DNA of 20,691 bases from Calditrichota bacterium. Lineage in GTDB: Bacteria; Calditrichota; Calditrichia; Calditrichales; Calditrichaceae. The DNA lies in the NCBI GenBank assembly GCA_024278715.1, contig JAJRSN010000241.1:1-20691 (forward strand). The letters run 5' to 3'. The translations under genes were made by a program, and so were the position numbers. The notes beneath the pieces were generated by a model. That model had not been told where the DNA came from. It saw nothing but the letters and a program-made list of their open reading frames with translations, and did no database searches. Below, piece after piece: positions 14,624 to 20,691 of the stretch (its first letter is position 1; the number at the start of each line of letters is the position of its first letter).

Positions 14624-17242
14624 CTATTGTTGATTTTTTTGTTGGGGTTGATTTGTTTCTTCTTCGTAATTTAATTCCGTATCATGAGTATCAAAATAAC
14701 TTTCTTCAAATTGACGATTCAATTCTTCGCGTTTGCGCAGCCTTTCCTGCTGACGTACTTTACGCGTCATTACAATAATTTGATCGTTGATCTGTTTTAT
14801 TTTATGCTCAATAATCTGTCTTCTTAATTCAAGAAACTTATTGATCGCTTCTATTCTGCGCTGCATTTGTTCGATCTGTTTGGAGGTCATTGTTTTAACG
14901 CTAAACTTCACATTAGTCAAGCCGAAAGCTCCAAAGTCGCTCCATTTGCTTAAATTGCTATTTGTCCTTTCCAAATCCATGGCGTAAGATTTAGTTACAA
15001 GATAATCCAATTTGTTCAACAGGTCCTGAAATCGCTCTTTGCTTAGTTCATAAGCGACTAATTTTCGATAATTCTTTTCTTTACCGGCTTGCTTAATTTG
15101 TATATCCAACTGACTGAGCCGCTTAATTATTTCTTTTCGTTGATCCCGCAAATCTTTGCGCATTTTAATTATTTGTTCGTTACGAAATTCAATTACGCTT
15201 TCTTTTCGCGCCAGGGGGTGTTCGTCAAAATAGTTCAAGCCTAAAAATTCCGATGGTTTTTCTATAGTTAACATGTTCACAGCGCGATAAATTTTGTATT
15301 GCAAACGCTCAATTCTTTTTACCAGATCCTTCCTCTGTCTTTGACCGGCTTCAGTTTTCAATCTTTCCAGTTCCTGCAATTGGCGGTTTAGCCGATCCAC
15401 TTCGCTTTTGGCGGCAATTCCCGTTGAACTTAAATCCAAATAACTTACCCGCAAATAGGGTTTATATATTTTTTTGCGCAGAGAATACGCCCGTTCAAAG
15501 ACATTGGGGTCTTCCACGGCATAGGCTTTTTGTTCCAATTGTTTTGCCTGAGAGAGAATTTGTCCTAAAACCTGCTGTTCCTCGTTCAACTCGTCCGACA
15601 AATCTTTGGCTTCTCTTGCTTTAAACACGTACTGATAATTATACAGCGCTTCGTCAACATCATTTTTAAGTTGATGGATGTAAGCCAGCAAAGTCCGCGC
15701 CTCGAGCAGGTAATCCGATCCGTAAAAGGTGTCTATCAAAACTTCAAGATTTTGAATTGCGTTCGAAAAATCTCTTTGCTGCGGCGAAGGCTTATTCATT
15801 TCCAGTTTAAAGTAGCTCCAGGCATAACCCAATAAAACCCGATCGTATTGAGAAAACGAAGGGTCGATCAAGTCAAAAATTTTAACCGCGCCAATATAAT
15901 TTCCAAGCTCATAATTTAATAGCCCCAATTTCAGCAGTACCTTGTAATGAAACTCCGGCGCCAGTCCTTCATTAAACGCCAATTGCTGTAAAATTTGTTC
16001 GGCTTCGGTATAATTATTTACGCCGATATACGCCTCGGACAAAAGGTATTGAGCCTGATAATAAAAGGATGAAGTTTTTCCGATTCGATTTAAATAGGAA
16101 ATTGCCTGATCAAATTTCCGGGATTTTAAGGCGGCGGTAGAGACCATGAAAGTAACTTCGTCGTAAATATCGCTGCCCTGAACTCCGGTATTAAGAAATT
16201 CTTTATAATACGCCAGGGCGTCATCGTAGTTTTCAAAATGGATGGCAATGCGCATCAGATATTTATATACCTGCGGCAAAAAGGCGGAGGCGGGGTAATC
16301 GCGTGTAAATCGTTTAAAATCTTCTTCGGCGCTGGGATAGCGTTCCAGCAGAAAGTTGGAAAGTCCTTTGTAAAAAAGGCAGTCGTCCAGCCGTCCGATA
16401 AAAGAATATCGATCCAAAATTTCGGCAAAGGATTTTTCGGCAAGATCATAAAATCCATAGTTGAACGCTTCGGCAGCCTGACGCAATTCCCGCTTAAACA
16501 TTCGTTCTCTTTCGCGGGCAGTGCCTTCTTTTATCAATCTTTTTTTGATTATTTGAACGTCGGTCCAGCGTAATTCATAATTAACGTGCTCGGTTAAACG
16601 CCATTCGCGATAAAGATCATAAATTGTCACTTTTTTGCCCGTTGCCGCAGGAGCTTTGTAATCTTCGTAACTTAGCTCCGAAAGAGACCGCGCCGTCAAT
16701 TTTTTTTCTGTCTTCGTTAGGTCCTGAGACAGTTCGGCATCTTTTTCAATGCGGGCGTTCGGGTCCATCTTGATCATTTCTTCGGCAACGTACAGCAATT
16801 GCATTGCGTCTTCGATGGCGCGCTGTTTCTGGAAATCGACCTTCCCGTTATTAAGGGTATTTAAGATCGTATTTTCGACTTTGTTCAAAAATTCGTTTAA
16901 TCGTTCAGAGTTATAAGGGGCTAATCGGCGCTTTAAAGCCCTGACTTCGGCTAAGCGTTGATCGAGCAGTTCAAAATAGGATTTTCTGACTTTCTCGACT
17001 CCGCCGACACGAGCGCTGATTTCTTCGTTCAACATGCGAATTTGTTGGATCAGGAATCGTTCCTGCCCTATTGATCCGACGCTTAATTCGGTTATCAGAT
17101 CATCCACATAATTTTTTAAAGCGGAAGTAAATAATAATTCCTTTTGACTGGGTTGAGCTTGCTGCTCTTGCGCTGAAAGATTGAAAATCAGGAAAATAAA
17201 GATCAGAGCGCTAAACACGAGAGATTGGTTCTTTTTTTTCAT
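14624..17242 (-). CDS. Large exported TPR/coiled-coil protein
   Basis: This 872-aa protein has a Sec signal peptide (MKKKNQSLVFSALIFIFLIFNLSA, cleavage expected before QEQ). Residues about 25-230 are mostly helical and charged. About 245-560 carry TPR-like repeats (FYDLAEKSFAEILDRYSF, YPSAEEDFKRFTRDYP, YDDALAYYKEFLNTG, YTEAEQILQQLAF, YIGAVKIFDLI, VDEALYNYQYVFKAR). From about 605 to 850 the protein is very rich in R/K/E/Q with long coiled-coil character, ending in a polar Glu/Asn/Gln tail. There is no lipobox and no second membrane segment. It is the first gene of the operon, behind a candidate promoter, with a weak TAGG site 7 nt before the ATG. It precedes the giant TPR gene by 30 nt and probably forms a periplasmic scaffold with it (inference). 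No named family is recognised beyond the TPR repeats. Confidence 0.84.
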   Translation of the reverse strand: MKKKNQSLVFSALIFIFLIFNLSAQEQQAQPSQKELLFTSALKNYVDDLITELSVGSIGQERFLIQQIRMLNEEISARVGGVEKVRKSYFELLDQRLAEVRALKRRLAPYNSERLNEFLNKVENTILNTLNNGKVDFQKQRAIEDAMQLLYVAEEMIKMDPNARIEKDAELSQDLTKTEKKLTARSLSELSYEDYKAPAATGKKVTIYDLYREWRLTEHVNYELRWTDVQIIKKRLIKEGTARERERMFKRELRQAAEAFNYGFYDLAEKSFAEILDRYSFIGRLDDCLFYKGLSNFLLERYPSAEEDFKRFTRDYPASAFLPQVYKYLMRIAIHFENYDDALAYYKEFLNTGVQGSDIYDEVTFMVSTAALKSRKFDQAISYLNRIGKTSSFYYQAQYLLSEAYIGVNNYTEAEQILQQLAFNEGLAPEFHYKVLLKLGLLNYELGNYIGAVKIFDLIDPSFSQYDRVLLGYAWSYFKLEMNKPSPQQRDFSNAIQNLEVLIDTFYGSDYLLEARTLLAYIHQLKNDVDEALYNYQYVFKAREAKDLSDELNEEQQVLGQILSQAKQLEQKAYAVEDPNVFERAYSLRKKIYKPYLRVSYLDLSSTGIAAKSEVDRLNRQLQELERLKTEAGQRQRKDLVKRIERLQYKIYRAVNMLTIEKPSEFLGLNYFDEHPLARKESVIEFRNEQIIKMRKDLRDQRKEIIKRLSQLDIQIKQAGKEKNYRKLVAYELSKERFQDLLNKLDYLVTKSYAMDLERTNSNLSKWSDFGAFGLTNVKFSVKTMTSKQIEQMQRRIEAINKFLELRRQIIEHKIKQINDQIIVMTRKVRQQERLRKREELNRQFEESYFDTHDTELNYEEETNQPQQKNQQ

Positions 17243-17286
17243 AAGAAAACCTAAATGTTTAATCCTGTATTAGCCTGACAGAATTA

Positions 17287-17314
17287 AATTTACAATTATT
17301 TATTGAGCAGTCAA
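17287..17314 (-). promoter_or_regulatory. Candidate promoter of the TPR/TolQ/ExbD/TonB-like operon
   Basis: On the minus strand TTGACT (17309-17314, 5/6 to the -35 consensus) is followed after 16 nt by TAAATT (17287-17292, 4/6 to the -10 consensus), with a leader of about 40 nt to the 872-aa gene. It lies in the 142-nt gap behind atpC, the only gap of that size upstream of the seven-gene operon. Activity is not proven. Confidence 0.45.
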
Positions 17315-17315
17315 G

Positions 17316-17342
17316 AAAAATGATCAATTAAACCAATTAATC
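17316..17342 (-). terminator. Possible weak AT-rich terminator after atpC
   Basis: On the minus strand GATTAATT (17335-17342) can pair with AATTGATC (17322-17329, one G-U pair) over a 5-nt loop, followed by ATTTTT. It is 42 nt beyond the atpC stop codon. The stem is short and AT-rich, so termination would be partial at best and read-through from the ATP synthase operon into the motor operon is possible. Confidence 0.28.
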
Positions 17343-17384
17343 TAATTTTTTCGACCTGTATATTCGTTAAAAATTCAAATATCT

Positions 17385-17804
17385 TTAATTTAAACTGTTT
17401 ACAAATTGTGCCACTCTAATTCTGTTCAGCGCTCTTGCTAAAGCTAATCTTGCTCGAGGGATGTCTATATCGTCTTGTGTGCTTTTTAATCGTTGCTCAG
17501 CCCTTTTTCTGGCAGCCTCCGCGCGTTTAAGGTCAATTTTTTCAGCAAATTCCGCACTTTCCACAATAATTTTTAATACATTGTCTTTCACTTCGCAATA
17601 CCCGCCGCTTGTTGCCAGGAACCTGGTTGTTTGGTCATTAATCTGAATTTTAATAGAGCCGATATCTAATAAAGAGACCAAATCTGCATGAAGAGGTAAA
17701 ACCTGAAATCCCCCTTCAGTGCCGGGGAGTGTACAACTTTGTACTTCTCCCTGAAAAACCTCGCCATAAGGAGTCACTATTTGCACCGTAAGTTCCATTG
17801 CCAT
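17385..17804 (-). CDS. atpC: ATP synthase F1 epsilon subunit
   Basis: The 139-aa product matches the epsilon subunit in length and layout: an N-terminal beta sandwich (about 3-88; VQIVTPYGEVFQGEV, PGTEGGFQVLPLHADLVSLL, FLATSGGYCEVKDNVLKIIVESAEFAEKID) followed by the two-helix C-terminal hairpin (about 90-139; RAEAARKRAEQRL, RARLALARALNRIRVAQ). Epsilon belongs to the central stalk and its C-terminal helices can inhibit ATP hydrolysis. It is the last gene of the atp block, 61 nt after atpD. AGAAGGA lies about 8 nt before the ATG at 17804; a second in-frame ATG two codons on is less well spaced. The helical part is complete, so the regulatory hairpin is kept. Confidence 0.95.
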   Translation of the reverse strand: MAMELTVQIVTPYGEVFQGEVQSCTLPGTEGGFQVLPLHADLVSLLDIGSIKIQINDQTTRFLATSGGYCEVKDNVLKIIVESAEFAEKIDLKRAEAARKRAEQRLKSTQDDIDIPRARLALARALNRIRVAQFVNSLN

Positions 17805-17865
17805 GAATGTTGTCCTTCTAATATAAATCTCAATTTGAAATTAATCAACTTCCGTGCGAAAATAG

Positions 17866-19263
17866 TTATTGTTTCTTCAGTTTTTCATAATTTTCGATTA
17901 CTTCGTCGATGGTTCCGACCATATAAAACGCCTGTTCAGGGATATGATCGTATTCGCCTTCGATAAGTCCTTTAAATCCGCGGATGGTCTCTTCTATCGG
18001 GACATATTTACCTTTGACGCCGGTAAACTGTTCCGCGACAAAAAACGGCTGAGACAGAAAACGCTGAATTTTTCTGGCGCGCGCCACGGTCAGTTTGTCT
18101 TCTTCGCTCAGTTCATCCATACCCAAAATGGCAATAATATCCTGCAGGTCTTTGTATTTTTGCAGAATCTCCTGAACCGTTTTAGCCACGTGATAATGTT
18201 CATCGCCCACAATGCGCGGATCAAGAATTCGGGAAGTGGAATCCAAAGGATCGACCGCTGGATAAATACCCAATTCTGCGATATGACGCGAAAGCACGGT
18301 AGTGGCATCGAGATGGGAAAAGGTGGTGGCAGGAGCCGGGTCAGTCAAATCGTCGGCAGGCACGTAAATCGCCTGAACCGAGGTAATGGAACCTTTTTTT
18401 GTGGAAGTGATCCGCTCCTGTAATTCGCCCATTTCCGTTGCCAGGGTCGGCTGATACCCTACCGCCGAAGGCATGCGTCCCAAAAGCGCGGACACCTCGG
18501 AGCCAGCCTGCGTAAAGCGGAAAATATTATCGATAAACAATAATACGTCTTTGCCTTCCTCGTCACGGAAGTATTCGGCGATAGTCAAACCGCTTAAACC
18601 CACGCGCTGGCGGGCGCCCGGGGGTTCGTTCATCTGACCGAACACCAGAGCGGTTTTGTTGATTACGCCCGATTCCTTCATTTCAAGCCACAGGTCATTT
18701 CCTTCGCGGGTACGCTCGCCCACACCGGCAAACACGGAATAACCACCGTGCTCGGTGGCAATATTACGGATTAATTCCATAATCAAAACCGTTTTTCCCA
18801 CACCGGCGCCGCCAAAGAGTCCTGTTTTACCTCCCTTGGAATAAGGCTCCAAAAGATCGATAACCTTAATGCCTGTCTCGAGTATTTCGTCGGAAGTGCT
18901 TAATTCTTCCAGAGTGGGCGCCGGTCGATGGATGGGATAGCGTTTTGCCGCGTTTATCTTTCCCTGTTCATCAATGGGTTCTCCGATAACGTTAATCAAC
19001 CGACCAAGCGTTTCGGGACCTACCGGAACCGTGATCGACTCGCCGGTATCGATTACTTCCATATCGCGGGTAAGCCCGTCTGTGGAATCCATAGCAACCG
19101 AACGAACCATGTTTTCGCCGAGATGCTGATGCACTTCGGTAATCAAAAAACTTCCGTCTTCTCTGGTTATTTTTAATGCATTGTAAATCTGAGGAAGTTC
19201 TCCTTCCTTAAATTCAACGTCAATAACGGGTCCGATGATTTGACGAATTCTTCCTTTATTCAT
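17866..19263 (-). CDS. atpD: ATP synthase F1 beta subunit
   Basis: This 465-aa catalytic subunit of the F1 ATPase has the standard bacterial length. The P-loop GGAGVGKT is at 151-158. The catalytic glutamate is in GERTREGND (E183), the Walker B LLFIDNIFRF starts at 241, and the signature PAVDPLDSTSR is present near 340-350. The N-terminal beta barrel (GRIRQIIGPVIDVEF) and C-terminal helical domain with the DELSEEDK motif (DELSEED family variant of DELSDED) are intact. It follows atpG by 33 nt. AGGATTAGG upstream of the ATG offers AGG only 2 nt away and a second AGG at about 8 nt. Nothing unusual is seen. The conserved order A-G-D-C supports a normal F-type enzyme rather than an N-ATPase. Confidence 0.98.
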   Translation of the reverse strand: MNKGRIRQIIGPVIDVEFKEGELPQIYNALKITREDGSFLITEVHQHLGENMVRSVAMDSTDGLTRDMEVIDTGESITVPVGPETLGRLINVIGEPIDEQGKINAAKRYPIHRPAPTLEELSTSDEILETGIKVIDLLEPYSKGGKTGLFGGAGVGKTVLIMELIRNIATEHGGYSVFAGVGERTREGNDLWLEMKESGVINKTALVFGQMNEPPGARQRVGLSGLTIAEYFRDEEGKDVLLFIDNIFRFTQAGSEVSALLGRMPSAVGYQPTLATEMGELQERITSTKKGSITSVQAIYVPADDLTDPAPATTFSHLDATTVLSRHIAELGIYPAVDPLDSTSRILDPRIVGDEHYHVAKTVQEILQKYKDLQDIIAILGMDELSEEDKLTVARARKIQRFLSQPFFVAEQFTGVKGKYVPIEETIRGFKGLIEGEYDHIPEQAFYMVGTIDEVIENYEKLKKQ

Positions 19264-19296
19264 AACCTAATCCTAATTTTGAATTTCCCATTGGCT

Positions 19297-20166
19297 TTAA
19301 CTTTCTTTCAGCGCTTCGGCGCCGCTGACGATTTCCGAAATTTCAGTGGTAATCGAAGCCTGACGTTTACGGTTGTAAAAAATGGTTAATTGATGGATCA
19401 TTTCTTCAGCGTTATCGGTAGCGTTTTCCATCGCCGTCATTCGGGCGCCCTGTTCCGCCGCATTGCTTTCCAGCAGAATCCGCCACACCTGTACATGCAA
19501 ATGCTTGGGAATCACATTATTCAGAATAGTGGCTTTGTCAGGTTCGTATAAAAAGTCCACCTGCCGTGAACTTTTCATTATTTCTTCGTCGGGAACAAAG
19601 GGCAAAAACTGCTCGACAATCACGTTTTGCTGAATGGCTGATTTGAACTCGTTGTAAATGAATTCAACCCGATCAAATTGTTGTTCTCGATAGATATTCA
19701 GGACGGTATCCGTTAATTCAACGGCGTCGTTAAAATTCAATTCGTTAAAAAAATTAATTTTTTGCCCGTTAACGGTCACAGGTCTTTTATGAAAGAATTC
19801 AACGCCCTTGCGTCCCACCAAAAACAGTTCGGCTTCGGTATCCGAGTATTCTCTTAAGCGTTCGGAAGCTCGGCGGACGATATTGCTGTTAAACGCGCCG
19901 CACAATCCGCGGTCAGCGGTTACCACAACCAGCAGAGCCTTTTCAACCGGTCGCCGAGCCATTAAAGGAATTTGAGAAACGTCCTCCGTCATGGCAGAAA
20001 GATGGGCAATTAACCTCCGAAGTTCATAGGCGTAGGGGCGGAATGCCAAAATATTCTCCTGCGCCTTGCGAAGTTTGGCGGCGGCGACCATTTTCATGGC
20101 TTTGGTAATTTGCTGTGTGCTCTGAACGCTGGAGATGCGTTTGCGAATTTCCCGCAGGTTTGCCAT
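19297..20166 (-). CDS. atpG: ATP synthase F1 gamma subunit
   Basis: This 289-aa central-stalk subunit rotates inside the alpha3-beta3 ring. The N-terminal helix (LREIRKRISSVQSTQQITKA, then MKMVAAAKL) and the C-terminal helix (ENATDNAEEMI ... YNRKRQASITTEISEIVSGA) form the rotating coiled coil. The middle has the TADRGLCGAFNSNI signature of the family. The length is typical. GAGG lies inside the end of atpA, 8 nt before the ATG, and the atpA stop codon is only 2 nt upstream, so the genes are translationally linked. The gene is complete. Confidence 0.97.
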   Translation of the reverse strand: MANLREIRKRISSVQSTQQITKAMKMVAAAKLRKAQENILAFRPYAYELRRLIAHLSAMTEDVSQIPLMARRPVEKALLVVVTADRGLCGAFNSNIVRRASERLREYSDTEAELFLVGRKGVEFFHKRPVTVNGQKINFFNELNFNDAVELTDTVLNIYREQQFDRVEFIYNEFKSAIQQNVIVEQFLPFVPDEEIMKSSRQVDFLYEPDKATILNNVIPKHLHVQVWRILLESNAAEQGARMTAMENATDNAEEMIHQLTIFYNRKRQASITTEISEIVSGAEALKES

Positions 20167-20168
20167 GC

Positions 20169-20691
20169 TTATTCCTCAACTTTGAAATTGGCGACAAAAT
20201 TTTCCAGAACTTTATTCATCTTTTCTTTCCATTCATCGCTCAGGATCTTCTTTTCGGTAATTTCGGTCAACAATTCCGGATACTTCATTTCCAAATGTTC
20301 GATCAATTCTTTTTCAAATTGTTTTAATACGCCCACGGGCAGAGAATCCAAATATCCGTTGGTTCCGGCGTAGATTATGGCAATTTGTTTTTCGAATGTG
20401 ACGGGTTGATACTGATCCTGCTTCAGAATTTCCACCAGACGTTCGCCGCGCCGCAACTGCTGCTGAGTGGCTTCGTCCAGATCGGATCCGAATTTGGCGA
20501 AAGCTTCCATTTCGCGATACTGAGCAAGATCAAGACGCAAACGACCTGCGACCTGCTTCATGGCTTTAATCTGAGCGTTACCGCCCACGCGCGAAACGGA
20601 GATACCCACGTTGATAGCCGGTCTTACTCCGGAATAGAACAAACCGGATTCCAGAAAGATCTGACCGTCAGTAATAGAAATTACATTTGTC
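20169..20691 (-). CDS. atpA: ATP synthase F1 alpha subunit (5' end cut by window)
   Basis: Only the last 173 codons are in the window; the start lies beyond 20691. The visible part begins with TNVISITDGQIFLESGLFYS, GVRPAINVGISVSRVGG and AQIKAMKQVAGRLRLDLAQY, the conserved end of the nucleotide-binding domain with the arginine-finger region (VSRVGG), followed by the helical C-terminal domain (FAKFGSDLDEATQQQLRRGERL). Family members usually read LESDLFNxGVRPA; here the Asp is Gly (LESGLFYSG), a mild variation. The alpha subunit carries the non-catalytic nucleotide sites of F1. The stop codon is 2 nt before atpG. Confidence 0.97.
   Translation of the reverse strand, partial: TNVISITDGQIFLESGLFYSGVRPAINVGISVSRVGGNAQIKAMKQVAGRLRLDLAQYREMEAFAKFGSDLDEATQQQLRRGERLVEILKQDQYQPVTFEKQIAIIYAGTNGYLDSLPVGVLKQFEKELIEHLEMKYPELLTEITEKKILSDEWKEKMNKVLENFVANFKVEE

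Noticed and set aside
17869..18423. A 184-codon plus-strand open frame opposite atpD
   Set aside because: It lies wholly inside the highly conserved beta-subunit gene on the other strand, shows no recognisable domain and is best explained as a mirror frame of a constrained gene.
1..20691. CRISPR arrays, tRNA/rRNA genes, insertion sequences, prophage or defence genes
   Set aside because: No direct repeat arrays, cloverleaf sequences, transposase or integrase signatures were seen; nearly all the sequence is accounted for by the listed genes.

Overview
The window carries one strand's worth of genes: every gene I can support is on the minus strand, so transcription runs from high to low coordinates. 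The gene content (F1 ATPase block, Tol/Exb-type energy transducers, outer-membrane-type lipoprotein with a lipobox, LysM protein, bacterial AspRS, PhoH/YbeZ, thiolase, 3-hydroxyacyl-CoA dehydrogenase, NusB) is that of a diderm bacterium of moderate-to-low GC. Very large secreted TPR proteins, LysM envelope proteins and signal peptides ending in A/G before Q make me suspect a member of the FCB/Calditrichota neighbourhood (Caldithrix-like). That placement is an impression from sequence style, not a proof.

Layout, in order of transcription. (1) 20691-17385: the F1 part of an ATP synthase operon, atpA (5' end outside the window), atpG, atpD, atpC. (2) 17242-6668: a compact seven-gene operon with gaps of 2-30 nt. 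It has a plausible promoter at 17287-17314 and a strong hairpin terminator at 6613-6643. It encodes two large exported TPR proteins (872 and about 1560 aa, the second ending in a jelly-roll-like beta domain), a 107-aa exported protein, a TolQ/ExbB/MotA-type channel protein, two consecutive ExbD-type proteins, and a TonB-like protein ending in an AgmX/PglI-type domain. (3) 6505-4751: aspS with its own candidate promoter. (4) 4631-3483: a two-gene envelope unit, a small coiled-coil lipoprotein and a double-LysM protein, closed by a textbook terminator at 3424-3460. (5) 3402-1: phoH, then acetyl-CoA acetyltransferase, 3-hydroxybutyryl-CoA dehydrogenase and nusB (3' end outside the window). The last three are tightly linked.

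The most interesting part is region 2. A TolQ-type protein, two ExbD-type proteins and a trans-envelope TonB-like protein with a C-terminal AgmX/PglI domain, linked to giant periplasmic TPR proteins, recall the proton-motive-force-driven Agl-Glt/Nfs machines of Myxococcus (gliding and spore-coat assembly). It is not a simple ExbB-ExbD-TonB set. One of the two ExbD paralogues has Asn where the proton-carrying Asp of the membrane helix should be, while its partner keeps the Asp; six residues earlier the two proteins carry the opposite Asp/Asn choice. The motor operon lies directly downstream of the ATP synthase genes. All intergenic stretches are shorter than about 165 nt, and no tRNA, rRNA, CRISPR, IS element or phage sequence was seen.
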